From: Thiocapsa marina 5811 | GTDB lineage: Bacteria > Pseudomonadota > Gammaproteobacteria > Chromatiales > Chromatiaceae | Direction: 5' to 3' | DNA length: 64,000 bases | NCBI RefSeq assembly: GCF_000223985.1 | Contig: NZ_AFWV01000004.1 | Location: forward strand, 310,001 to 374,000 | Shown: one piece after another, positions 53,227 to 61,053 of the stretch | Layout of the letters: every line of letters begins with the position of its first letter | How positions within the stretch are numbered: position 1 is the first letter of the stretch | Program-made: the position numbers and the translations under genes | Notes under the pieces: model-generated | Databases searched by the model: none | The model's input: only the letters and a program-made list of their open reading frames with translations | What the model was told of the DNA's origin: nothing

Positions 53227-54684
53227 TTACTGCTGTCCCTGAGATTGCCAGGCGAGATCGAGCTGACGAGCTGCGCGCACGTCATCGAGTCGTCGCACCG
53301 GCATGGTGTGTGGAGCCGTCTTCACGAGCTCGGGATTGGTTTGCGCCTCCTCGCGGATCGCGACCATGGCCGCGACGAAGCCGTCGAGATCCTCCTTGCT
53401 CTCGCTCTCGGTCGGCTCGATCAGCAGACATTCGGGCACCAGCAGCGGGAAGTAGGTGGTCGGGGCGTGATAGCCGTAGTCGAGCAGGCGCTTGGCGAAA
53501 TCCATCGCGTTGACGTCCAGCTCCTTCGCCTCGCGCCTGAGCGTGATGATGAACTCGTGGCTGGCGCGCCGCTGCGGGTAGGCGGCATCGAATCCGGCGG
53601 TCTTGAGCCGTGCCATCAGATAGTTCGCGTTCAGGGTGGCGAATTCGGAGACGCGGCGCATCCCCTCGCGTCCGAGCATCCGGGCATAAATGTAGGCGCG
53701 CAGCAGGATGCCCATGTTGCCGCCGAAGGCGGTGAGGCGCCCGATGCTCTCGGGGCGCTCGGGCTCGCCGAGCCAGCGGTACGCGTCTGCTTCGAAGGCA
53801 ACCAAGGGAACCGGCAGATAGGGCTCCAGTCTTGCCGAGACACCGACCGGTCCGGCACCCGGACCGCCCCCGCCGTGGGGCGTGGAGAATGTTTTGTGCA
53901 GGTTCATATGGATGACATCGAAGCCCATGTCGCCCGGGCGTACCTTGCCGAGAATGGCGTTGAGATTGGCCCCGTCGTAATAGAGCAGCCCGCCGGCGGC
54001 ATGCACGCGCGCGGCGATCGCCTGGATGTTGCGGTCGAACACGCCGACCGTGCTCGGGTTGGTCAGCATGATGCCTGCGGTCTGAGGCCCGACGGCCTGC
54101 TCGAGCGCGGCAAGGTCGACGTCGCCGTCGGGACCGGTCGGGATCTCGCGGACCTTGAAGCCGCACATGACCGCGGAGGCCGGGTTGGTGCCGTGTGCCG
54201 CGTCCGGGACCAGGATTTCGGTGCGGGCGAGATCGCCGCGAGCCAGATGATAGGCGCGGATCATGGCCACACCGGCTAGCTCGCCTTGTGCGCCGGCAGC
54301 TGGGGCCAAGGAGACCGCGTGCATGCCCGTGACCTCCTTGAGCATCTCCTGCAGCTCGTAGAGACAGGCCATGAAGCCTTGGCTGTGTGACTCGGGTGCC
54401 AGCGGATGGCGCGCCAGAAAACCGGGCAGCATCGCCAAGCTGTTACAGGCCCGCGGGTTGTACTTCATGGTACAGGAGCCCAGCGGGTAGAAATGGGTGT
54501 CGATCGAGAAGTTCTTCTGCGACAGCCGTGTGTAATGGCGTACCGCCTGAAGCTCCGAGATCTCCGGCAGGGTCGGTCGACTCCGACGCAGCAGCGCGGC
54601 CGGAATGTCGGTGACCTCGGGCATGGCGAGCGGTGCCTGCGCGGTGGCACGGCGTCCGGGTCTGGAGCGGTCGTATATCAGCAT
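53227..54684 (-). CDS. gcvPB: glycine dehydrogenase (decarboxylating) subunit 2
   Basis: A 485-residue PLP subunit of the two-subunit P-protein of the glycine cleavage system. Key features: [20 protein letters not shown] and [12 protein letters not shown] near the N-terminus, [18 protein letters not shown], the PLP lysine near 263 in [19 protein letters not shown], and the C-terminal [18 protein letters not shown] 54684 gives the usual start ([12 protein letters not shown]); the frame open to 54750 adds unrelated residues. It is separated from gcvPA by tpx and a strong inverted repeat. Confidence 0.96.
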   Translation of the reverse strand: MLIYDRSRPGRRATAQAPLAMPEVTDIPAALLRRSRPTLPEISELQAVRHYTRLSQKNFSIDTHFYPLGSCTMKYNPRACNSLAMLPGFLARHPLAPESHSQGFMACLYELQEMLKEVTGMHAVSLAPAAGAQGELAGVAMIRAYHLARGDLARTEILVPDAAHGTNPASAVMCGFKVREIPTGPDGDVDLAALEQAVGPQTAGIMLTNPSTVGVFDRNIQAIAARVHAAGGLLYYDGANLNAILGKVRPGDMGFDVIHMNLHKTFSTPHGGGGPGAGPVGVSARLEPYLPVPLVAFEADAYRWLGEPERPESIGRLTAFGGNMGILLRAYIYARMLGREGMRRVSEFATLNANYLMARLKTAGFDAAYPQRRASHEFIITLRREAKELDVNAMDFAKRLLDYGYHAPTTYFPLLVPECLLIEPTESESKEDLDGFVAAMVAIREEAQTNPELVKTAPHTMPVRRLDDVRAARQLDLAWQSQGQQ

Positions 54685-54710
54685 GGCAGTCGGCTTCGGT
54701 GAGTGAATCG

Positions 54711-54844
54711 GTTCGGAACCGCAAGGGCGCAGCGGCGCAACAAGCGACACGGTCGGGGGCAGGTCTCGGCTCGGCGATGCCGTCGTCGTGCCGGGCTTGG
54801 CCTGCCCCCGAGAATCCGTTGCGCCGCTGCGGTTCGGAATGAAC
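54711..54844. repeat. long nested inverted repeat between tpx and gcvPB
   Basis: Outer arms GCAGCGGCGCAAC (left) and GTTGCGCCGCTGC (right) pair perfectly and are extended by GGAACCGCA/TGCGGTTCGG with a small bulge. Inside, GGGGGCAGG (54755-54763) pairs with CCTGCCCCC (54801-54809). On the minus-strand transcript this would form a long hairpin just after the tpx stop and before gcvPB. It could act as a terminator, attenuator or mRNA-processing site. No U-tract follows, so a simple intrinsic terminator is less likely. Confidence 0.75.
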
Positions 54845-54849
54845 GTGCC

Positions 54850-55347
54850 TCAGAGTGCTGCCAAGGCCGCGTCGTAATCGGGCTCTTGGGTGATCTCGGG
54901 CACGAGCTGGGTGTAGACCACCTTGTTGTCGGCATCCAGGACCACGACGGCGCGGGCGGTGATGCCGGCGAGCGGGCCGTCCTCGATGAGCACGCCGTAG
55001 TCCTTGGCGAAGCTGCGCGAGCGCATCATGGAGAGTGCGACGACGTTCTCGATGCCTTCGGCTCCGCAGAAGCGGCCCATCGCGAAGGGCAGGTCGGCCG
55101 AGATCACCAGGGCGACGGCGTCGGATTTGCCGGCCATGGAGGTGTTGAAGTGCTTGGTGGAGGTCGCGCAAACCGGCGTATCGAGGCTGGGCACGATGTT
55201 GAGCAGCTTCTTCTTGCCGGCGAAATCGGCCAATGACTTGTCGCCGAGGTCCTTGTCGACCAGCTTGAAGTCGGGCGCGGCGCTGCCGACGGCGGGCAGA
55301 TCGCCGGAGAGCTTGACTGGATTGCCTTGCAGTGCTGTTTGAGCCAT
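54850..55347 (-). CDS. tpx: thiol peroxidase, atypical 2-Cys peroxiredoxin
   Basis: A 165-residue enzyme that reduces lipid and other hydroperoxides with thioredoxin. The peroxidatic cysteine is C60 in [11 protein letters not shown] and the resolving cysteine is C94 in [12 protein letters not shown], matching the usual spacing in Tpx. The C-terminal blocks [20 protein letters not shown] and [16 protein letters not shown] are also typical. It sits on the same strand between gcvPA and gcvPB, an unusual place that would put it under the glycine riboswitch if the operon is one transcript. Confidence 0.96.
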   Translation of the reverse strand: MAQTALQGNPVKLSGDLPAVGSAAPDFKLVDKDLGDKSLADFAGKKKLLNIVPSLDTPVCATSTKHFNTSMAGKSDAVALVISADLPFAMGRFCGAEGIENVVALSMMRSRSFAKDYGVLIEDGPLAGITARAVVVLDADNKVVYTQLVPEITQEPDYDAALAAL

Positions 55348-55491
55348 GAGCCTATCCCCATCGTTTGTGGTTGGATGTTGCGTCCGCGTCTGTCGATCGA
55401 GCTGTCGCTGCCCGACCTCCCGAGGCCGGCGTGGTGGGCCTGTTCGCCCTAGTCGCCCTCGGTCCAGCGGACAGTGCTAACGCAAGCGCCG

Positions 55492-56892
55492 CTAGGGGGC
55501 GGGTGCCACCGGTCGGGGTGCCTGCGTTCCGGTGGCGATGATACGCCCGAGCTTGCTTGCGTAGGATTGCATCTCATCCTCCGTTCTCAGCTCGGTCGCG
55601 CAGACCAGGGCCGCGGGATCGAGCTCCGGATAGTCCGTGCCGAGATCGAATCCGCCCAGGATGTCGTGTGCAGCCAGCGAGCGAAGGACATCCGCCGCCG
55701 GTGCGGGCAGCCGCAGCACCTGCTCGTGAAAGACCGGGCGGTCGAACAAGGGCTCCACGCCCGGCACCTCGCACAGCAGTTGCGTCAGGTGTGCGGTATT
55801 GGCATGACAGGCCGCGGCGACCCGCTCCAAACCCTCGGCGCCCAGGAGGGTCATGTGGATGGTCGCGGCGGTGACCAGCAAGCCTTGATTGGTGCAAATG
55901 TTCGAGGTCGCCTTGTTGCGCCGGATGTGCTGCTCGCGGGCCTGCAGGGTCAGGGTGAAGCCCGGCTTGCCGTCGAGATCGAGTGTGCGGCCGACGATGC
56001 GTCCGGGCAGTTGGCGGACGAATTCCTGACGGCAGCAGAGAAATCCGGCATAGGGTCCCCCGGAGGCGAGCGGCATGCCCAGGGGCTGCGCCTCGCCGCA
56101 GGCGATATCCGCTCCGGCGCTTCCCCAGTCGCCGGGCGGGGAGAGCAGGGCGAGCGCGACCGGGTTGACGACCCCGATAACCAGGGCGTTTCGGGCATGG
56201 GCCCAGTCGGTGAGCGCGTCGACGTCTTCGAGCACACCGAAAAAGTTGGGCTGATTGACCACGAGCGCGGCGTAGGGGCCTTGCGCCTCCAGCGCATCCA
56301 GGGCCTCGATTGCGGTGTGTCCGCCACGCGGGTCAAACGGCACCTCCACCAGCTCGATCCCCTGGGTGGAGACGATGCTGCGCAGGGTGCTTCGATAGGC
56401 CGGATGCAGGGATCGCGGTACGAGAACCTTCTCCGACTTGACCTTGCGGTTCGCGCGCACGGCCATCAAGACCGCCTCGGCCAGGCCCGAGGCGCCGTCG
56501 TAGAGCGATGCGTTGGAGACGTCCAGTCCGGTTAAGGCGACCATCATGGATTGGAACTCGTAGAGCAGCTGCAGGGTGCCCTGGCTGGCCTCGGCCTGAT
56601 AGGGCGTGTAGGCGCTGTAGAACTCCCCGCGGGTCGCGATCTGCCAGACGGCGGCCGGGATGTGATGATCGTAGGCGCCGGCGCCGATGAAGCAGAGCGG
56701 CTGCCCGTCGGCACGTGCGCGCGACTGCATCAGTCGCGCGATGTCCATTTCGGCCATGCCGGCGGGAATGGCCGCCAGCTCCCCGATCTGAAGCTCGGCC
56801 GGGATCTCGTCGAACAGATCCTCGATGGAGGCAACGCCGACGGTGTCGAGCATCGCGGCGATGTCGTCGGGGGTGTGGGGTACAAAAGGCAT
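55492..56892 (-). CDS. gcvPA: glycine dehydrogenase (decarboxylating) subunit 1
   Basis: A 466-residue partner of GcvPB. Visible: [20 protein letters not shown], SFxGxGxYDH-like [68 protein letters not shown] and [23 protein letters not shown] sequence ([20 protein letters not shown]). It forms a heterotetramer with GcvPB that decarboxylates glycine and passes the aminomethyl group to lipoyl-GcvH. The length is normal. Palindromic repeats lie just upstream. Confidence 0.96.
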   Translation of the reverse strand: MPFVPHTPDDIAAMLDTVGVASIEDLFDEIPAELQIGELAAIPAGMAEMDIARLMQSRARADGQPLCFIGAGAYDHHIPAAVWQIATRGEFYSAYTPYQAEASQGTLQLLYEFQSMMVALTGLDVSNASLYDGASGLAEAVLMAVRANRKVKSEKVLVPRSLHPAYRSTLRSIVSTQGIELVEVPFDPRGGHTAIEALDALEAQGPYAALVVNQPNFFGVLEDVDALTDWAHARNALVIGVVNPVALALLSPPGDWGSAGADIACGEAQPLGMPLASGGPYAGFLCCRQEFVRQLPGRIVGRTLDLDGKPGFTLTLQAREQHIRRNKATSNICTNQGLLVTAATIHMTLLGAEGLERVAAACHANTAHLTQLLCEVPGVEPLFDRPVFHEQVLRLPAPAADVLRSLAAHDILGGFDLGTDYPELDPAALVCATELRTEDEMQSYASKLGRIIATGTQAPRPVAPAP

Positions 56893-56907
56893 AGCTTAGG
56901 GTCCCGG

Positions 56908-56993
56908 CTGAACCGCGTCTGGTGCGGTATGCGTTGTTCGAGCGTCGATTCGGCCGCGTACTCATTCACAAGCCTCGCAGCGGACGCGGTTCA
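56908..56993. repeat. AACCGCG palindromic repeat, copy 4
   Basis: Ends GCTGAACCGCGTC and GGACGCGGTTCAG; the inner left part GGTGCGGTATGCGTTG matches copies at 42082 and 59282. It lies 16 bases upstream of the gcvPA start, so the gcvPA ribosome binding site is next to a possible hairpin. Confidence 0.75.
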
Positions 56994-57016
56994 GAGATTT
57001 AAAGGCTTTTCAACAC

Positions 57017-57101
57017 GAAACCGCGTCACCTGCGGGCGTTCGTGGCGCCTGCTCGGTTCGACCTCATGAGTGCATGGCATGTCCTACCGGACGCGGTTTA
57101 G
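57017..57101. repeat. AACCGCG palindromic repeat, copy 5, contains the gcvH stop
   Basis: Ends GAAACCGCGT and ACGCGGTTTA. As at hslU, the minus-strand end begins with the TAA that stops gcvH (57098-57100). With copy 4 it makes a tandem palindromic pair between gcvH and gcvPA. Confidence 0.75.
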
Positions 57102-57490
57102 GTCTCGTCCTCGACGACCTGCTGATAAGCGGCTGCATCCAGGAGCCCGGCGAGCGCAGTCATGTCGTTCGGCGCGATGCGGAAGATCCAGCCTTCGTCG
57201 TACGGGCTGTTGTTGATCGACTCCGGGCTGTCGTTCAGAAGCGCGTTGGATTCGATGACCTCGCCGGCGAGCGGGGCATAGATATCGGACGCGGCCTTGA
57301 CCGACTCGACCACGGCACAGGCCTCTTCGGCGTCGACCTCGCGCCCTTGATCCGGGATTTCGACGAAGACGATGTCGCCGAGCGCCTCCTGGGCGTGATC
57401 GGTGATGCCGACGGTGACGGTACCGTCGCCGTTGTCTCTGATCCACTCGTGGCTCTTGGTGTATCTCAGGTCAGCAGGGACGTCGCTCAT
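57098..57490 (-). CDS. gcvH: glycine cleavage system H protein
   Basis: A 130-residue lipoyl carrier that shuttles the aminomethyl group between P, T and L proteins. The lipoylated lysine is K65 in [19 protein letters not shown]. Other conserved blocks: [32 protein letters not shown] and [20 protein letters not shown]. The stop codon is supplied by the end of a palindromic repeat. It lies between gcvT and gcvPA on the same strand. Confidence 0.97.
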   Translation of the reverse strand: MSDVPADLRYTKSHEWIRDNGDGTVTVGITDHAQEALGDIVFVEIPDQGREVDAEEACAVVESVKAASDIYAPLAGEVIESNALLNDSPESINNSPYDEGWIFRIAPNDMTALAGLLDAAAYQQVVEDET

Positions 57491-57577
57491 GGTTCTCTCC
57501 GGTCAATCGACGGGTTGTCTTGGCGCTCTTCGCGCATTTCAAAATAAGGTCGGAAAGGTCCCCGAGCCCGACACGAC

Positions 57578-57611
57578 GTGCAAATGACGCATGTCGTTCT
57601 GGACGCGGTTT
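57578..57611. repeat. AACCGCG repeat, partial copy 6
   Basis: The sequence GTGCAAATGACGCATGTCG followed by GGACGCGGTTT matches one end of copy 2 (minus strand of 41981-42021). The other end is not recognisable, so this looks like a decayed or partial element. It lies in the 138-base gap between gcvT and gcvH. Confidence 0.55.
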
Positions 57612-57628
57612 CGACCTGACCACATGGG

Positions 57629-58720
57629 TCAGAGGTCGATAAGGACTTGGCCGTTGCGCACGAACGGCGGTTTGACGATGCGCGCGCTCACCGGCTTGCC
57701 GCGGATGTCGACCGCGCAGTCCGCGGGTGTGCCGGGCTCGACCCGAGCGAACGCGATCGAGCGCTCCAGGGTCGGCGAGAAGCCGCCCGAGGTGACCTCG
57801 CCGACCACCCGGCCGTCCGCGAGGACGCTCTGGTGGGGGCGCAAGACGCCGCGGCCGGTCAGGAGGAGACCGACGAAGTCGCGTCGCTCCGGGTGATCGC
57901 GTCGAGCGGCCAGTGCCTTGCGGCCGATGAAGTCGCGCTCCTCCGGCTGCCAGGCGATGGTCCAGCCCAGGCCGGCGTCGAGCGGGCCGACCGTCTCGTC
58001 CATGTCCTGGCCGTAAAGGTTCATGCCGGCCTCCAAGCGAAGCGTATCGCGAGCGCCGAGACCGCAGGGGCGCACGTCCGCCGCGACGAGTGCACGCCAG
58101 AGTGCCGCGGCATCCGCGCTCGGAAGCATGATCTCGAAGCCGTCCTCTCCGGTGTAGCCGGTGCGCCCGACGAACCAGTTCGCGGACTCGGCGGCGAAGA
58201 AGGGCCCGGCCTGCATCGCCGGCGCGCGCAGGTCCTCGGGCAAGAGCGACTCGACGCGGTTCCGTGCATCGGGTCCCTGTACGGCGATCATGGCGAGGTC
58301 GTCGCGGCTTCGGATCTCGACCTGACGGCCCTCGGCCTGTGACAGCATCCAGGCGATATCCTTCTCGGCGGTCCCTGCGTTGACCACCGCGCGGTACCGC
58401 TCGGGTCCGCGAAAGTAGAGGATGAGGTCGTCGATGACGCCGCCTTGCGGATCGAGCATGCAGGCGTAGAGGGCCTTGCCCGGCGCGGTGAGTTTGGCGG
58501 CATCGTTGGCGAGCAGATGTCTCAGGAAAGGCAGGGCATCCGGACCCTCGATGTCGACCGGGCGCATGTGGGAGACGTCGAACATACCGGCGGCGCGGCG
58601 CACCGCGTGATGCTCTTCGATCTGAGACCCGTAGTGCAGCGGCATGTCCCAGCCGCCGAAGGGGACGATCCGCGCGCCGAGACGCTCATGCTCCGAAAAC
58701 AAGGGGGTGCGCAATCCCAT
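57629..58720 (-). CDS. gcvT: aminomethyltransferase, glycine cleavage T protein
   Basis: A 363-residue folate-dependent enzyme that releases ammonia from the aminomethyl-lipoyl group and forms methylene-tetrahydrofolate. Conserved: [45 protein letters not shown], the catalytic-site [40 protein letters not shown] and [21 protein letters not shown]. The ATG at 58720 gives the usual N-terminus. It is the first gene after the glycine riboswitch, with a leader of about 300 bases between them that contains no gene I can identify. Confidence 0.97.
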   Translation of the reverse strand: MGLRTPLFSEHERLGARIVPFGGWDMPLHYGSQIEEHHAVRRAAGMFDVSHMRPVDIEGPDALPFLRHLLANDAAKLTAPGKALYACMLDPQGGVIDDLILYFRGPERYRAVVNAGTAEKDIAWMLSQAEGRQVEIRSRDDLAMIAVQGPDARNRVESLLPEDLRAPAMQAGPFFAAESANWFVGRTGYTGEDGFEIMLPSADAAALWRALVAADVRPCGLGARDTLRLEAGMNLYGQDMDETVGPLDAGLGWTIAWQPEERDFIGRKALAARRDHPERRDFVGLLLTGRGVLRPHQSVLADGRVVGEVTSGGFSPTLERSIAFARVEPGTPADCAVDIRGKPVSARIVKPPFVRNGQVLIDL

Positions 58721-59019
58721 CGGACTCTCCGTTCGCCTAGAGGGCTCGCCCGGCGGGCTGGCCTGTTAAGTCGACACCGCTTGCGAGGCGCCGACCTGGA
58801 TCAAAACCGAGCGCGCGTGCGCTCGGTGATAACGGGCGAAGAAAGCGGGTGATGTGCGAGGGCCGCGTGCAGCACCTGTCGTCCGCTACGGGACGTCGGG
58901 CCGGGTTGCGAGTGCGCTCGAGGGCGCGGCCCCGGATGCGGGGACGACGGAGCAGGCGCGCGTCGCGTTCCGGACCCGTGCAGGCACGAGCCTTCGGGAT
59001 CCACCCGGATCCTCGACAC

Positions 59020-59216
59020 CGCCCCTCTGTCCCAGACCTGAGAGTTTGCAGGCGACCGAACGGCTCGGTCGCTGCTGCCCCTTCGGTGGGTCCGGACTGT
59101 CGATGCAGTCCGGACCGCTCTCCAGAGTCGGTCGTTATTCCCGCGGTCCTTTTGCCTGAGCGATTCCGGGCAGTGTTGCGCCTTCGGCGCCGGCCGAGGC
59201 CGGACTCTCCCGCGGG
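59020..59216 (-). ncRNA. tandem glycine riboswitch upstream of the gcv operon
   Basis: Read on the minus strand, the first aptamer starts near 59216 with CGGGAGAGTCCGG, contains CGCCGAAGGCGCAA, and ends CGGAATCGCTCAGGCAAAAG. The second begins CTCTGGAGAGCGGTCCGG, contains CACCGAAGGGGCAGCAG, and ends AACTCTCAGGTCTGGGACAG near 59022. These are the classic paired glycine aptamers (two GAGAG stems with CCGAAGG internal loops). Glycine binding normally turns on expression of gcv genes, here gcvT through gcvPB and perhaps tpx and dgkA. The expression platform is not obvious. Confidence 0.92.
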
Positions 59217-59281
59217 ACTTGACGCGAAACGGGACTATAAGCGCGGTTCGGTCGGATTTCCAGACATGAGGGGTGCGGACT

Positions 59282-59367
59282 TAAACCGCGCTCGGTGCGG
59301 TATGTGTCGCGGCTTGGATGGGCTTGGCCGCGCCAGCTCCGACAACCCCCCGAGCCGGCGCGGTTTA
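59282..59367. repeat. AACCGCG palindromic repeat, copy 7
   Basis: Ends TAAACCGCGCT and GGCGCGGTTTA; the inside (GGTGCGGTATG, TTGGCCGCGCCAGCTCCGA) matches the reverse complement of copy 42082-42168. It lies between the riboswitch promoter region and the SCP2-like gene. Confidence 0.82.
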
Positions 59368-59496
59368 AGGTGATTCACGGGAAAGGAAGAATCTGTGTCG
59401 GTGCGCATTGATTCGCACGTACGGATTAGGCTTGCCTGCTGGTTCTGTCCGGGTCCCGAGGGGCGACCTCGATCGCCCCGACCGTCGCGCGTCGAC

Positions 59497-60015
59497 CTAC
59501 GGGCAAGCACTCTTATCGCCCGGGACCTTGCCGGTCAGCTGCAGGAAGGTGTCGAACGGACCCATGACGCCCATGGCCTCCATCTTGGGGCCTTTGAACT
59601 TGAGCTTGCCGGTCGCCATCGCGCCCATCGCACCGCAGCCTAGGCGGCCTTCGCCCATGCAGACCCAGTCCTCGTCGGTTGCATTCATCAGATAATCGAC
59701 GTTCGGGTCGAGCGTCGTGGTCTTCACCGCGCCGCCGTAGGTGCACATCGCCTTGCCGTCCTTGTCGCTGATCTGCAGCTCGACACGGCTGCCCTCGCCG
59801 CACTTGGTGCGGTAGAGCTGGATGACCTTGTATCCACGACCGGCGTTGTTTGCCGCCCAGTTATCGCCCCCCAGACCGGCGGTGAGCGTGCCGGCGCCGT
59901 TCCAGGCCTGGCAGGCGGAGGCGGCCCAATCGGCGTCCATGAAGGTTGCGGCCTGAGCGCCGGCAGAGACGGTCAGGGCGAGTGCCGGGAGAGCGAACGC
60001 GATGCGGCGAATCAT
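59497..60015 (-). CDS. secreted SCP2-domain protein
   Basis: A 172-residue protein with a clear signal peptide (MIRRIAFALPALALTVSAGAQA, cleavage before ATF). The C-terminal half resembles an SCP2 sterol/lipid-carrier domain: VDYLMNATDEDWVCMGEGRL, MATGKLKFKGPKMEAMGVMG. Six cysteines suggest disulfides, in line with an exported location. Lipid binding in the periplasm is the likely role but no partner is known. ATG 60015 is chosen over the frame open to 60165 because of the signal peptide. Confidence 0.8.
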   Translation of the reverse strand: MIRRIAFALPALALTVSAGAQAATFMDADWAASACQAWNGAGTLTAGLGGDNWAANNAGRGYKVIQLYRTKCGEGSRVELQISDKDGKAMCTYGGAVKTTTLDPNVDYLMNATDEDWVCMGEGRLGCGAMGAMATGKLKFKGPKMEAMGVMGPFDTFLQLTGKVPGDKSACP

Positions 60016-60167
60016 GATGGTGTCCTCGTCTGGTGTGTTGTGCGGGCGCGGAAGGTGCCCGTTCTTGGTCTTATCGTTCGAGCATCTCGATGCTAGTCGG
60101 CGCGGGGTCTGTGATGCAACTGCGGGGCGACGAGCTGATCGGGTCGCTCGCGGGGCGGGGTCCATTC

Positions 60168-60246
60168 GTCATGTCGGCGATGGCGGCACGTGGCGCGGAG
60201 CGCCACGGGGCATGCGTGACACCGCGGAGCGGATGTCAAGAGCGCT
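60168..60246 (-). repeat. 79-bp dispersed repeat, copy 2 (partner at 44345-44423)
   Basis: The reverse complement of this segment matches 44345-44423 without gaps. It contains a short perfect hairpin GTGGCGC...GCGCCAC. It lies between the zinc-ribbon gene (downstream end) and the SCP2-like gene start. The rest of the 239-base gap shows nothing else. Confidence 0.7.
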
Positions 60247-60254
60247 GTCGATCC

Positions 60255-60794
60255 TCAACCCTTGTCGCGAGGCTCGTCGCCGCGGCGGAAGCTCATGCCG
60301 CCGCAGTCTGCACAGGGCGGGATGCGTCCGGCCTTGACGAAATGGGTCTCGGCCCCGCAGCGGTCGCAGACCAAGGTGCCGGGGCCCGTGACCTCGCCGG
60401 CCTGATAGAGGCTCATCTGGCGCGCAACCTCGGCCCACTGGGCCAGCTGCAAACTGGTCTGATCGGCGACCTTGGAGAAGGCGTCCATCATGCGCTGCTC
60501 GATCAGCTGGAGGTCGAAACGCCACCAATCGCGGATGTCTTGGCCGGTCTCGGCGATATAGTTGGCCGCGTCCTCGATGTCGCGCTTGATGTAGTCGGAG
60601 ACCTTGTCGGCCTCTTCGCGTGTCAACTCGCCGAGCTCGACCATATTGTCGCGTGCCTTCTCGAGGATCTCGCGGAACTTGGGGGCCGATTCTTCCCGGG
60701 TCTTTTCGATGGTCTCATGGGTTTCCTTGAGCATCCGCTCGTAGGCATCCACCAGTTTGTCCGTCGTCGAGCCTTTGTCTTCTTCTTTCATCAT
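60255..60794 (-). CDS. zinc ribbon-containing protein (DUF1451, YbeL-like)
   Basis: A 179-residue protein. The N-terminal 130 residues are a long charged alpha-helical region (VDAYERMLKETHETIEKTRE, SDYIKRDIEDAANYIAETG). The C-terminus is a zinc ribbon with two CxxC pairs, C143/C146 and C161/C164 (CDRCG, CADCG). This matches the YbeL/DUF1451 family of unknown function. It is divergent from leuS, whose start is 260 bases away. Confidence 0.82.
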   Translation of the reverse strand: MMKEEDKGSTTDKLVDAYERMLKETHETIEKTREESAPKFREILEKARDNMVELGELTREEADKVSDYIKRDIEDAANYIAETGQDIRDWWRFDLQLIEQRMMDAFSKVADQTSLQLAQWAEVARQMSLYQAGEVTGPGTLVCDRCGAETHFVKAGRIPPCADCGGMSFRRGDEPRDKG

Positions 60795-61053
60795 CCTCTC
60801 CGGTGGGTAGGGCGCGGGGGCAGCACTTGCCGCTGCGTCGGCGTCCGACGCGTGTCACGCAAGGGTGCCGATTCCTGAAGTGTGCAGCATGGCCGCAATT
60901 TCGCAAGGACCGGGTGCATCGGCCGCTCTTGCCCTGCCCTTGTGGTTGTGCCCCCGATGTGCTCCGTTCCCGTGTCCAAGTCGCCGCGGATCCGTCCGCT
61001 GCGGTATCCTAACGCCCATCGCCGTCACCCCCTTGCCGGAAGACCGAAGATCC

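Noticed and set aside
54711-54844. Inverted repeat as a simple intrinsic terminator
   Set aside because: No T-tract follows the stem on the minus strand, so I list it only as a repeat with possible regulatory function.
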